Shown here in pieces: positions 16,995 through 27,068 of a stretch of 64,000 nt of DNA; positions within the stretch are counted from its first letter, which is position 1; each line of letters opens with the position of its first letter. The stretch covers positions 682,001-746,000 of the forward strand of contig CAVRCA010000001.1 in assembly GCA_963719345.1 (NCBI GenBank), given 5' to 3'. Below the pieces are notes generated by a model. It ran no database searches. It worked only from the letters and a program-made list of their open reading frames with translations, and had not been told where the DNA came from. The position numbers and the translations under genes are program-made. Origin of the DNA: CAVRCA01 sp963719345 (GTDB lineage: Bacteria; Pseudomonadota; Alphaproteobacteria; Acetobacterales; Acetobacteraceae).

Positions 16995-17843
16995 ATGGGC
17001 AAGCTGGAAGGCAAGGTCGCGGTGGTGACCGGCGCAAGCCGCGGCATCGGCCAGGAGATCGCCACCCTGTTCGCCTCCGAGGGGGCCAAAGTGGTGTGCG
17101 CCGCCCGAACTTTGCACGAGGGCGATCACCCGCTCGCCGGATCGCTGACGAGCACGGTCGAGGCGATCCGCAGCAAGGGCGGCCAAGCCGAGGCGGTGAG
17201 CGCCGACGTCTCCACCGAAGCAGGGTGCCTGTCGCTGATCGACCATGCCCGCGCTGCGTTCGGCCCGATCGACCTGCTGGTCAACAACGCCGCGCTGAAC
17301 TACTACATCCCCACCATCGACTATCCGACGAACCGCTGGATGCGCGCGTTCGCAGTGAACGTGCATGGTCCGTTCATCCTGTCGAAGGCCGTGCTGCCGG
17401 ACATGATCGCCAAGCGTCAGGGCGCCATCGTCAACATCAGCTCGGGCGCCGCGATCGGACCGGGCCGCGGCCCGTACGAGGATCAGGTGGCGCACGGCGG
17501 CGTGCTGTATGGCGCGACGAAAGCGGCGCTGGAGCGCTTCACGCAAGGACTTGCCCAGGAGGTGGCGCAGTATGGCGGCATCACGATCGCCGCCGTCTCG
17601 CCGTCGCGCGTGGTGCCGACGCCGGGCACCGTGTTCCACAAACTGGTGCAGGGCCTCGACGACCCGCGCGGCGAGCCGCCCTCCTACATGGCGCGCGCCG
17701 TGCTGCTGCTGGCGAGCGAGCCGGCGCAAAAACTCAACGGCCGCGTGACGTACAGCCAGCAGATCCTCAAGGAATACGGCCTCATCGAGCAGGCGGCCGG
17801 CCGAGGCGTCGACATCGCCGGCTCCGGCTATTCGCAAATCTGA
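16995..17843 (+). CDS. SDR family oxidoreductase
   Basis: A 282-residue short-chain dehydrogenase. It has TGASRGIGQEIA near residue 13, VCAARTLHEGDH after the second strand (Arg rather than Asp, favouring NADPH), NNAALNYY, the active Ser in NISSGAA and the Tyr-x-x-x-Lys in LYGATKAALERF. It has a longer loop than usual before the active Tyr (GPGRGPYEDQVAHGGV). The ATG 16995 is preceded by GGGGACGCAGG. It lies between the CoA-transferase and the enoyl-CoA hydratase, so oxidation of a 3-hydroxyacyl-CoA is a fair guess but not shown. Confidence 0.9.
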   Translation: MGKLEGKVAVVTGASRGIGQEIATLFASEGAKVVCAARTLHEGDHPLAGSLTSTVEAIRSKGGQAEAVSADVSTEAGCLSLIDHARAAFGPIDLLVNNAALNYYIPTIDYPTNRWMRAFAVNVHGPFILSKAVLPDMIAKRQGAIVNISSGAAIGPGRGPYEDQVAHGGVLYGATKAALERFTQGLAQEVAQYGGITIAAVSPSRVVPTPGTVFHKLVQGLDDPRGEPPSYMARAVLLLASEPAQKLNGRVTYSQQILKEYGLIEQAAGRGVDIAGSGYSQI

Positions 17844-17862
17844 AGCGCGGGAGATTTCAGCG

Positions 17863-18660
17863 GTGAAACACGGCAAGATCCTGCTCGACGTGACCGACCG
17901 GGTCGCGGTGATGACGCTGAACGATCCGGGCGTGCTGAACGCATTCGGCCGCAAGCTGCGCGAGGACATGTCGGCCGCGCTCGATGCGATCGAAACCGGC
18001 GAGGCGCGTTGCCTGCTGATCACCGGCGCCGGCCGCGCCTTCTGCTCGGGGGCAAACCTCGCCGATCCCGACGGGAAGCCGCGTGACCGCCAGGCCGAAG
18101 CGCGCGGCGAGATCGAGGGCGATCTCGTCGCCTGGTACAATCCGACCTTCCTGCGGCTGCGCGCCTTGCCGATCCCGATCGTCGCGGCGGTCAATGGCGT
18201 CGCCGCCGGCGCCGGCATGAGTTTGGCGCTGTCGGCCGACATCAAGGTTGCGGCGCGCTCGGCGTATTTCCTGCAGGCGTTCGCCCGCATCGGGTTGGTG
18301 CCGGATTGCGGATCGTCCTACGTGCTGCCGCGCATGATCGGCCTCAGCCGGGCGATGGAGCTGTCGCTGCTCGCCGAAAAGCTGCCGGCCGAGACGGCAC
18401 TGCAATGGGGCCTGATCAACCAGGTCGCCGACGACGACCGCCTGCTGGCCGACGCACACAGCGTCGCCCGCCGGCTGGCGGACGGGCCAAAATCGCTCGG
18501 CCTGATACGACGCCTGTACTGGGAGGGCCTGGAGAATACCTATGAGGCGCAGCTTGCGCTCGAGGCCAGGCTGCAGACCGATGCCGGGCTGAGCAAGGAC
18601 TACCAGGAGGGCGTCGCGGCCTTCCGCGAAAAGCGCCCTGCCCGGTTCAGCGGCCGTTGA
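17863..18660 (+). CDS. Enoyl-CoA hydratase/isomerase family protein
   Basis: A 265-residue crotonase-fold enzyme. It has LLITGAGRAFCSGANLADPD (oxyanion hole loop, near residue 60), VNGVAAGAGMSLALSADIKVAA (second oxyanion hole) and FARIGLVPDCGSSYVLPRMIG. The second catalytic acid position reads Asp in PDCGSS, as in isomerase or hydratase subtypes such as PaaG. The start is GTG 17863 after GCGGGAGA. It closes a run of five same-strand CoA-related genes from 13.9 kb. Confidence 0.92.
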   Translation: MKHGKILLDVTDRVAVMTLNDPGVLNAFGRKLREDMSAALDAIETGEARCLLITGAGRAFCSGANLADPDGKPRDRQAEARGEIEGDLVAWYNPTFLRLRALPIPIVAAVNGVAAGAGMSLALSADIKVAARSAYFLQAFARIGLVPDCGSSYVLPRMIGLSRAMELSLLAEKLPAETALQWGLINQVADDDRLLADAHSVARRLADGPKSLGLIRRLYWEGLENTYEAQLALEARLQTDAGLSKDYQEGVAAFREKRPARFSGR

Positions 18661-19734
18661 CCTCCCGCCTGCCCGCGATGCCGGTGGGAGAGTGGGAGCT
18701 CGAACGCTCGCGGATGCCGGGCGGGATCGAGCTTGCCGGCTTCTCCGGCCCCGAGCCCGAGGGCATCTGGACCGATGGCGGTCAGGCAACGATCCGTTTC
18801 CGGGTGCCGCCCGGGCAGCGGACCGATGTCGATGTACGGCTGGAGCTGCGCCCCTTCGTCCACGGCGATCTGCGGCGTCAGGAGGTCGCGATCGCTTGCG
18901 GCGGCTGCGGTCTCGCATCCTGGACCATCGACGACCCGGCGTTCCGCGTCCGGCGACTGCTCATTCCGGCGCCGCTCGTCGGCGAGGACGGAACCGCGGT
19001 CCTCGACCTGACGCTCCCGAACTGCGAGCAACCCGTCGCACTCGGCGTGAATCCGGACTCGCGCAGGCTCGGCATCATGCTGCGACGGATCGCCTGGACC
19101 CCACGGCATAGCGCTGCCGGCGAGGACAGGTTCGTCGGGCAGCTCGGACGGGCGGTCGGCACGGAGGCGCGCAAGACGTTCGACCGCCGGGTCGAGTTCG
19201 GGGTTCTGGTCGCGCTTCATCGCCGGTCCGAACGTGCTCGATATCGGCTTTCGCGGCTCCGTCGAAGGGGGCGAAGCGGTCCCCATCGTGGACGGCGCGA
19301 TCGGCGTCGACCTCGACTACCCCGGCTACGACGGCCGCACGCTGCCGTTCGCGGATGGCAGCCAGGATGCGGTGTTCTCCAGCCACTGCCTCGAACACAT
19401 CCCCGGCTACCTCAACGCCATCCAGGATTGGCATCGCGTCGTCCGGGTCGGCGGCCACATCATCACGGCGGTTCCCCTGGCCCCGCTCTACGAGCGAGGT
19501 CGCCGGCCGCCGTCGCGCTGGAACTCGGACCACCAGCGCTTCTACACGTCGGCATCGCTGCTGGCCGAGTTCGAGGCCGCGCTGCCGCCGAACTCCTATC
19601 GGGTGCGGTTCCTCGAGGAGAACGACCTCGGATACCACTACGACAGCGATCCCGAGCTTCATCCACCCGGCTGCTACGAGATCGTCCTGGTCGTCGAGAA
19701 GATCCGCCCGCCGAGCTGGCGACTTCGTGATTAG
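18657..19734 (+). pseudogene. SAM-dependent methyltransferase (type 11) with an N-terminal beta domain, one frameshift
   Basis: The first about 180 residues form a domain rich in beta strands (PGGIELAGFSGPEPEGIWTDG, VRLELRPFVHGDL, VALGVNPDSRRLGIML), of a sort often found in glycan-related proteins. The frame then shifts by one at a run of four G at 19199-19202 and continues as FIAGPNVLDIGFRGS (SAM-binding motif I), DAVFSSHCLEHIPGYLNAI (Asp-His motif of type 11 methyltransferases) and WHRVVRVGGHIITAVPL. The homopolymer site suggests a read error. The start is unclear: TTG 18657 overlaps the previous stop, and ATG 18678 is also possible. The substrate is unknown. Confidence 0.75.
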
Positions 19735-19776
19735 CGCATTGACGCATTCAACAATGGCGGATAACCCCTCGTAATC

Positions 19777-20531
19777 GTGACAGACATCCCTTCGCCGCTG
19801 CGACTCCGAGGACGTTCGTTCATCGCGGTGGCGCTCGTCCCGGAAACGCCGGTGATGGAATGGCTGGACCAGCTCGACGCCCAGCTCGAGCGCTCGCCGT
19901 CGTTCTTCGCCGGTCGCCCGGTCATCCTCGATCTCTCGGCCACCCACCTGAACGAGCCCGGCATCCGGGCGCTGCTGCGCGAATTGCAGATGCGCTCGAT
20001 CGTCGTCATCGGCATGGAGGGCGCCGACCCCTCGGTGCAGGGGCTGAACGTGCCCGGCTGGCCACCGATGCTGAAGGGTGGCCGGACGGCGGGCGCGATC
20101 GACGTGCCGGACGAACCCGGGGAGCGACCCGGTGACGGCGAGGAGCCCGCCTCGCTGCTGGTCAGCCAGCCGGTCCGCTCGGGCCAGTCGATCGTGTTCC
20201 CGAGGGGCGACGTGACGGTGATCGGCTCGGTCGGCTCGGGGGCCGAGGTGATGGCCGGCGGCTCCATCCACGTCTACGGCACGCTGCGCGGCCGGGCGGT
20301 CGCCGGCATGGCGGGCAATCCGCGGCACGCATCTTCTGCCGCCGGCTGGAAGCCGAGCTGCTCGCCATCGACGGCCTCTATCGCACGGCCGAGGACATCG
20401 CGGCGCAGCTGCGCGGCGCGCCGGTGCAGGCATGGCTGGACGGCGACTCGATGTCGTGGCAGGTCTGGAGTGATGCGGCCCTGGCTGATCGATTGACGCA
20501 GCACAAGGGGCGGCGGTCCTGGAATGGCTAA
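19777..20531 (+). pseudogene. minC: Septum site-determining protein MinC, one frameshift near the C-terminal domain
   Basis: MinC inhibits FtsZ ring assembly away from midcell and is activated by MinD at the membrane. The N-terminal FtsZ-inhibiting domain and linker are followed by PVRSGQSIVFPRGDVTVIGSVGSGAEVMAGGSIHVYGTLRGRAVAG, the beta-helical C-terminal domain. The frame breaks near base 20313 (one base missing) and continues in another frame as ARIFCRRLEAELLAIDGLYRTAEDI, which contains the MinD-binding region. It ends at TAA 20529-20531, overlapping the minD start. The start is GTG 19777. Conservation on both sides of the break argues for a sequence error. Confidence 0.9.
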
Positions 20532-21354
20532 GGTCTTGGTCGGTGACGTCCGGAAAGGGCGGCGTGGGCAAGACCACCTCGACCGCCGCGCTGGGCGCGG
20601 CGCTGGCGCATGAGCGGCCAGAAGCGTGGTGGTGGTCGACTTCGATGTCGGGCTTGCGCAACCTCGACCTGGTGATGGGCGCCGAGCGGCGCGTCGTGTT
20701 CGACCTCATCAACGTCATCCAGGGCGACGCCAAGCTGCCCGCAGGCGCTGATCCGCGACAAGCGCATCGAGAACTCTGCACCTGCTGCCGGCCTCGCAGA
20801 CCCGCGACAAGGACGCGCTGACCCAGGAAGGCGTCGGCCGGGTGATCGACGAGTTGCGCGAGAAGTTCGACTGGGTCATCTGCGACAGCCCGGCCGGCAT
20901 CGAGAAGGGCGCGACGCTCGCGATGTATCACGCCGACGTCGCCGTGGTGGTGACCAACCCGGAAGTGTCGTCGGTGCGCGACTCCGACCGCATCATCGGC
21001 ATGCTCGACTAGCAAGACCGCGCGCGCCGAGAAGCGGCGAGAAGGTCGACAAGCACCTGCTGCTGACCCGCTACGATCCGGCGCGCGCCGCGCGCGGCGA
21101 GATGCTGAAGGTCGAGGACGTGCTGGAAATCCTCTCCATCCCGCTGCTCGGCATCATCCCGGAGAGCGAGGAGGTGCTGCGCGCCTCCAACCTCGGCTGC
21201 GCCGGTCACGCTTGAGCAATGCGCCGATGAGCGCCGCCGGCCCGCGCCTATTTCGACGCCGCGCGCCGGCTGCGACGGCGAGGACCTGCCGGTGACGTGC
21301 CGGCGGAGAAGCAGGGGCTTCATCGGCAAGCTGTTCGGGCGGAGGGTGGCATGA
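20524..21354 (+). pseudogene. minD: Septum site-determining ATPase MinD, broken by at least six single-base indels
   Basis: Read across frames, the product is a full MinD of about 270 residues. It has MAKVLV-VTSGKGGVGKTT (deviant Walker A, residues 4-17), LRNLDLVMGAERRVVFDLINVIQGDAKL, DWVICDSPAGIEKGATLAMYHADVAVVVTNPE (Walker B region) and a C-terminal amphipathic helix GFIGKLFGRRVA for membrane binding. Indels fall near 20542, 20625, 20735, 20775, 21012 (an extra T makes TAG) and 21028. MinD is normally important for division, and the residues between the breaks are perfect, so the indels are most likely sequencing errors. The stop overlaps the minE ATG. Confidence 0.9.
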
Positions 21355-21649
21355 CCCTGTTCAGACTTTCTCTCGCCGCGCGGCCGGTTACCGCCCCGGT
21401 CGCGCGCGAGCGGCTGCAGATCCTGCTCGCGCACGAACGCGCGCTCGCCGGCGGCAGCCGACCTGGTCGCGGTGCTCCAGGAGGAGATCCTGGCGGTGAT
21501 CGCCAAGCACATCCCGATCGAGCGCGACAAGGTGCAGGTCAAGCTCGACCGCGGCGATGGCCATTTCGACGCTGGAGATCGACATCGAGATGCCCGGCAT
21601 GCCCGCAGCCGCCGCCGCTGCTGCGGCTACCGCCGGGGCAAGCGCCTAG
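21351..21649 (+). pseudogene. minE: MinE topological specificity factor, with indels
   Basis: MinE displaces MinC and stimulates MinD ATPase, setting up pole-to-pole oscillation. The start ATG 21351 overlaps the minD stop (ATGA). The N-terminal anti-MinCD part reads TAPVARERLQILLAHERALAGGS. After a break near 21460 it continues as DLVAVLQEEILAVIAKHIPIERDKVQVKLDRGDG, then LEIDIEMPG after a break near 21565, with an Ala-rich tail ending at TAG 21647. The overall length is about 99 residues, which is normal. As in minC and minD, I attribute the breaks to sequence quality. Confidence 0.88.
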
Positions 21650-21650
21650 A

Positions 21651-22379
21651 GCGTTCCGCATCCTCGCTCGCCTGCTTGCGGTCGCAGCCGCGACTTTGAT
21701 CGGCGCCTTCCTGGCGGTGCCAACGAGTGCCCAGCCCGCGCGCATCATCATCCTGCGCCACGGCGAGAAGCTTGGCCTGTATCAGCTTTGCCCGATCGGC
21801 GTGCGTCGCTCGCTCGCCCTGTCCCGCACCTATCTCGGCAAGGGCGCCACCACACCGCTGCTCGACGCCGAGGGTCCTGCCGCCATCCTGGCGGTCACGC
21901 TGCATACGCTGGAGACGGCGGTGCCCATCGCGACGAGCTGGGCGATGCCGGTGATCATGTACGCGGTCGTGCCGCCACCGGGCGAGAACACGCCCGACCA
22001 GGAGGATCCGGCCCTCAATGCGGCGACCGCGGCCGCCGCGCGCGATGTGATGACCGACCGGCGCTGGAGTGGCCGGACCGTCGTCATGGTGTGGGAGCAT
22101 CGGCACATCGCCGACCAGGCGACGGAACAGCGCTTTGCCCCGCAAGCGGTTACGCTGCGCCAGCTGCTCGGCCTGGACCATCTGCCGGACGTGCCCTCGA
22201 CGTGGAACGACGACACCTACGATTATTTCTGGATCGTGGAGTACGGCGTTCCGGGATCGCCGGTTCCGACCGCGTTCCACGCCGAGAAGCAGGTTTTTCC
22301 GCCACCCTTCCAGGATCTGCCGCAGAGCGATTGGAACCGGCCGGAGACGCTGGCGGTCGGTGCCCAATGCACGCACTGA
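21651..22379 (+). CDS. Secreted histidine phosphatase-like protein
   Basis: About 240 residues. A hydrophobic signal-like stretch (LARLLAVAAATLIGAFLAVPTSAQ) precedes IIILRHGEKLGLYQLCPIGVRRSLALS, the RHG motif of the histidine phosphatase (phosphoglycerate mutase-like) superfamily, with the other expected His in VVMVWEHRHIADQA. The cut site after TSAQ would send it to the periplasm. The start is not clear: no ATG is in frame near the signal sequence and the area has indel errors, so the true start may be hidden. It lies just after minE on the same strand and is convergent with cysE. No specific substrate can be inferred. Confidence 0.7.
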   Translation, partial: AFRILARLLAVAAATLIGAFLAVPTSAQPARIIILRHGEKLGLYQLCPIGVRRSLALSRTYLGKGATTPLLDAEGPAAILAVTLHTLETAVPIATSWAMPVIMYAVVPPPGENTPDQEDPALNAATAAAARDVMTDRRWSGRTVVMVWEHRHIADQATEQRFAPQAVTLRQLLGLDHLPDVPSTWNDDTYDYFWIVEYGVPGSPVPTAFHAEKQVFPPPFQDLPQSDWNRPETLAVGAQCTH

Positions 22380-22419
22380 TCGTTTCCGCCGCATCCTGGC
22401 GGCAAGCAGAGACAGCCGC

Positions 22420-23263
22420 TCAGATCACGTAATCGGGTGCCCAGGTCTGGTCCATCGTCAGCGCGGCCATCGTCTTGAGGCGCGGCCCGACCGGCCGGGC
22501 GGGGACGCCGACCACCGTCGTGTACGGCTCCACCGGTGCGAGCACGATGCTGCCGGCGCCGACCTTGGCGCCCTCCCCAACGTCGATGCTGCCAAGGATT
22601 TTTGCGCCCGCGCCGATCATCACGCCCCGATGTACCCGCGGGTGCCGGGCGCCGTCCTCCTTGCCGGTGCCGCCCAGCGTGACCTCCTGGAGGATGGAGA
22701 CGTCATCCTCCACGATCGCGGTCTCGCCGATCACGATGCCGGTCGCGTGGTCGAGCATGATCCGCCGCCCGAGCGTCGCCGCCGGGTGGATGTCGACGCC
22801 GAATACCTCGGACATGCGGCTCTGCAGGTGCTTGGCGAGGTGCGGGCGGTCGTGATGCCAGAGGTAGTGGGCGACGCGATGGCCCTGCAGCGCCTGGAAC
22901 CCCTTGAAGTGCAACAGAGGGGTCAGCAGGTCGGGGCAGGCCGGGTCGCGGTCGCGCACCGCCTGGAGATCGGCTGGCCGCCGCCTCGACGATGTCGGGT
23001 TTGGCGTCGAAAACGCCGGCCGAGCACGTCGATCAGCGCCCAGACGTCGAGATCGGTGGACGCGAGTTTCAGCGCCAGACGATTGCCGATCGCCGCGGCA
23101 AAGCAGTCATGCTGCAGGATGGCGTTCTGGATGGTGCGCGCGAGCGTCGGTTCGCGACGCCGCAGGGCGATGGCCTCGAGTTGGATCGCCGACCAGACCG
23201 GCCTGAACGATCGCCGACGTGATCCCGCCCGGCGCGGCAGAGGACCAGATGTGGCTGCGACAT
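22420..23263 (-). pseudogene. cysE: Serine O-acetyltransferase CysE, with frameshifts in the N-terminal half
   Basis: CysE makes O-acetylserine from serine and acetyl-CoA, the first step of cysteine synthesis. The C-terminal 179 residues are intact: DPACPDLLTPLLHFKGFQALQGHR, the left-handed beta-helix with VDIHPAATLGRRIMLDHATGIVIGETAIV and HPRVHRGVMIGAGAKILGSIDVGEGAKVGAGSIV. The N-terminal part is in other frames (VWSAIQLEAIALRRREPTLARTIQNAIL and DLDVWALIDVLGRRF), with breaks near 22960-23010 and 23200. The likely start is ATG 23263. Beside the min genes it is in the same error-rich zone. Confidence 0.88.
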
Positions 23264-23359
23264 AAACACCTCGTCCGTCGAAGGCGGGGGAGTCGACCAG
23301 CGGTTGCAAACCAACATGGGCCGCTAGGCGGCTGGCGTTCGGCAACCGCGTCCTGCCCG

Positions 23360-25750
23360 TCAGGCAGCATTGCGCGCCCGGGCCTGCTGGATCGCCTCCC
23401 AGACGCGGAGCGGGGTCGCCGGCATGTCGATATGCCGGATGCCGAACTCCGAGAGCGCGTCGACCAGGGCGTTCATCACCGACGGCAGCGCGCCGGCGCA
23501 GCCCGCCTCGCCGCAGCCCTTGGCGCCCAGCAGGTTGGTCTTCGCCGGCACCGGATGGCTGCCATAGGCGAAGGAGCGGCGCGTCGACCGCGCGCGGCAT
23601 CGCGTAGTCCATGTAGGAGCCGGTCAGGAACTGGCCGTCCGCGTCGTAGGCGGTCGCCTCCATCAGCGCCTGGCCGATGCCCTGCACGATGCCGCCATGC
23701 GCCTGGCCCTCGACCAGCAGCGGGTTGATCGACGACGCCGAAATCGTTGACCATCGCGTAGCGCACGACGTCGACCACGGCCGGTCTCCGGATCGACCTC
23801 GACCTCGCAGACGTGGCAGCCGTTCGGGATAGGCCGCGGGCGCGCCCTTGTGGACCAGCTTGGCGTCGAGCGTGTGCGGCACGCCCGGCGGCAGGCGCGA
23901 GCGCCCGTCGCGCAGCCGCTCGGCCAGCTCCATGATGCCGACGCCGCGGTCGGTGCCGGCGATGGTGAAGCCGGCCCGCGGCAGAACTCGATGTCGGCGA
24001 CGGCGGCTTCCAGCGCGTGCGCGGCGATGTGCCGGCCGTTCTCGATCACCTTCTCGCCCGCCTCGACGATCGCGGCTCCGCTCGCCATGATCGATTTCGA
24101 GCCGCCGGTGCCGCCGCCGGCGATGAGCTGGTCGCTGTCGCCCTGCAACAGGCGGATTTGCTCGAACGGGATGCCGAGCCGGGCAGACAGCACCTGCGCG
24201 AACGGCGAGGCGTGGCCCTGGCCGTAGTCGAGCGTGCCGGTGATGATCGTCACCGTGCCGTCCGGCTCGAAGCGGATGCCGCCCATCTCGTTCTGCGGCG
24301 GCGCGGTTACTTCGAGATACTGGCCGATGCCGCGCCCGCGCAGCTGGCCGCGCCGCACGGCTTTCGGCTGCGGCGCCGGGGAAATCCGTCCCAATCGGCC
24401 AGCGCGAGCGCCTTGTCGAGCACGGCCGGGAAAGTCGCCGCTGTCGTATTCCGTCGCACCCGGCGCCTTGTAGGGCATCTGCTCGGGGCGGATGTGGTTG
24501 CGCCGGCGGATCTCCACCCGGTCGATGCCAAGCTCGGCGGCGGCGGTGTCGAGCAGCCGCTCGATGTAGTAGTTGCCTTCCGGACGGCCCGGCGCCGCGA
24601 TAGGGGCCGACAGGCGTGGTGTTGGTGAACATCGCAGCGGGTGTTGACCTCGGCGGCCGGCGTCGCGGTAGACGCCGATGCTGTTCTTGACCGCGTTCAT
24701 CGTCGGCGGGCTGCGCCGTGGCATTGCTGAGATAGGCGCCGAGGTTGCCGAAGCCCTCGACCCGCAGGCCGAGGATATGCCCGTCGGCGTCGAGCGCCAG
24801 CTCGATGCGGTCATCTCATGGTCGCGGCCGTGGCTGTCGGAAAGAAAGCTTTCCGAGCGCTCGTCGGTCCACTTCACCGGCCGGCCGAGCGCGCGGGCGG
24901 CGTGCAGCAGGCAGATATATTCGGGGTAGACCGATGCCTTCATGCCGAACGAGCCGCCGACATTGCCGGTGAGCACGCGCACCTTCTCGACCGGCACGCC
25001 GAGCACGTTCTTCAGCATCCCGCGCATGCCGAACGCGCCCTGGCAGCCGAGGCGCAAGGTGAAGCGCATCGTCCTTCGTACTCGCCGATCGCCGAGCGCG
25101 GCTCCATCGGCGACACGACGATCCGGCTGTTGCGGATGGCGAGGCTGGTGACGTGCGCCGCGCCGGCGAAGGCGGCGGCGACCTTTTCGCGAGTCGCCGT
25201 GGTGGAAGTCGAGCACGAGGTTGCCCGGCGTTTCGTCATGCACCAGCGGCGCGCCTGACGCGGCGGCGTCGCGGGCCGTCGTCACGGCGGGCAACGGGTC
25301 GATATCGACGAACACCGCCTCGGCCGCGTCCCGCGCCTGCTTGGCGGTCTCGGCGACGACGAAGGCGACCGGGTCGCCGACATAGCGCACCTTGTCGGTG
25401 CGTCAGCGGCGGCTGCGGCGGCTGGCGCATCGGCGAGCCGTCACGGTTCTGGCAACACGATCCCGACCGGCATCTTGCCGTAGCCGCCGGCGGCGAGGTC
25501 CGCCCCGGTGTAGACGCCGAGCACGCCGGGCATCGTCTTGCACCGCCTCGGTATCGATGCCGACCAGCCGGCCATGCGCGACCCGGCTGCGGACGATCAC
25601 CGCATGGGCCTGGCCCGGCAGGTTGAGATCGTCGGTGTAGCGGCCCTCGCCGCGCAGCAGGGTCGGGTCCTCCTTGCGCGGCACCGGCTGACCGATCGCG
25701 AATTTTTCGGAGCCCAAGCTATCCAACATGGCGTCCACGGGTGCGTTCAT
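23360..25750 (-). pseudogene. Xanthine dehydrogenase family molybdopterin-binding (large) subunit, many frameshifts
   Basis: Read across frames this is a full molybdenum hydroxylase large subunit of about 797 residues. It has a start at MNAPVDAMLDSLGSEKFAIG, GEGRYTDDLNLPGQAHAVIVRS, KVRYVGDPVAFVVAETAKQARDAAE, NVGGSFGMKASVYPEY (Mo-cofactor loop), GTLDYGQGHASPFAQVLSARLGIP, and the end GAKGCGEAGCAGALPSVMNAL with the base-like Glu. The loop GGSFGMK differs from the AYxCSFR loop of true aerobic CO dehydrogenase, so another heterocyclic or aldehyde substrate is likely. About ten indels are spread along it. The usual FAD and iron-sulfur subunit genes are not next to it. Confidence 0.87.
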
Positions 25751-25878
25751 GGTCCGCGCAGATCCTTTTCAACTCGATCGGTGGGTCCGCCCCAACGGCC
25801 GGCGGCAGCCCGCGCAGGAGAGGGCGGCATTGCCGCCTGCGCTCGGGCCTATCAGGGAAGGATGGCGTCGCACGGCCG

Positions 25879-27059
25879 CTACGGCAAGTTGGGCACCCGG
25901 GCCGGTGGCTCGCGCCAGAACACAAATGCGATGGCCAGCATGACGAGCTGCACGATGATGGAAAGCCCGACGCAGCCCGGCCAGCCGGCCCGGTGCCAGA
26001 GGCCGGCCGGCAGGATGCCGCCGAGACTGCCGCCGACGTAGTAGCAGGTCACGAACAGCCCGACCGCGGTCGACTTGGCGTGCGGCGCCGCGACGCCGAT
26101 GAAGCTCAGCGTGAGCGACTGTTCGACGAACACGGCTCCGGCCAGGAGGGCGAGTCCCGCAATGATCGCCCAGAGCGCCGGCACGAGCGTCAGCAGCAGG
26201 CCGGCGGCGGCGACGGCCGTGGCGAGCGCCAGGGTGGGCCGGCGGCCGAGCCGGACCGCGAGCCGGGCGGCGATCGGTGTCGTCACCATGCCGGTCAGGT
26301 AGACGGCAAAGATCGAGCCGAGCGCCGCCGGGCCGAGTTCGTAGGGCGAGGCCGCCAGAAGGAAGTTGCCGAAGGTGAATGCGGCGATGATGGAGAACAG
26401 GACCGCGAAGCCGACCGCGCAGGTGGCAAGCAGCTGGCGGTTCCGGAGATGGGCGGCGAAGCTGGCGATCGTGCTGCGCCAACCGCGCAATCGGCCGAAA
26501 ATTCGCCTCCTGTGGCAGCAGCAGCCCGACGGCGACGGCGCAGGCGACGGTGAGGATGGCGAGCACCACGAAGGAGGCGCGCCAGCCCAGGAAGTCGGTG
26601 GCAAAGCCCGCGACGAAGCGGCTGGCGAAGCCGCCGAAGATCGTGCCCATGGAGTAGGTGCCGGCGAGCCGGATGCCGGCCCCGCCCGGGGCCTCGTCGC
26701 CGATATAGGCGACCGACACCGTGAAGATGAACGGCAGCATCAGGCCCTGCACGAAGCGCCAGACCACCAGCATCTCGAGGCTCGGTGCGCCGGCCGCGAG
26801 CAGGATCGGCAGCACCAGCGCCCACAGCGCGCCGACGATCAGGCGCTTGCGGCCGAGCATGTCGGAGATCGAGCCGACGAACGGGGCGACCAGGGAGACG
26901 GCGAGCAGGGTGGCCGTCACCGTCAGGCCGGTGCGCGGCCGCGGGCGCGTGGAAATCGACCGCCAGGGTCGGCAGCAGCGCCTGCACCCAGTAGAGGCTG
27001 AGGAAGTTGCCGAGCCCGGCAAGCGCGATGCCGACCCGGCGACGGTTCTCCGTCTTCAA
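25879..27059 (-). pseudogene. MFS transporter with two frameshifts
   Basis: A 12-helix major facilitator (YnfM-like group). The N-terminal segment NRRRVGIALAGLGNFLSLYWVQALLPTLAVDFHA leads, after a break near 26940, into GLTVTATLLAVSLVAPFVGSISDMLGRKRLIVGA (the conserved loop 2-3 motif), and then, after a break near 26490, into STIASFAAHLRNRQLLATCAVGFAVLFSIIAAFTFGNFLL to the end. The fragments add up to about 393 residues, a normal length. The start is TTG 27059, 10 bp after the mepA stop. The substrate is unknown. The two breaks extend the error-rich region to about 27 kb. Confidence 0.83.
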
Positions 27060-27068
27060 GGGCCGCGC

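Noticed and set aside
23360..25750. Reading the molybdenum enzyme as an aerobic CO dehydrogenase (CoxL) because MoxR/CoxE-like genes are in the window
   Set aside because: The loop is GGSFGMK and not AYxCSFR, coxM/coxS are absent, and the MoxR/VWA genes are 13 kb away.
20300..26950. A genomic island of pseudogenes
   Set aside because: The breaks are single-base indels with perfect motifs between them and affect housekeeping genes. Sequence error explains this better than decay.
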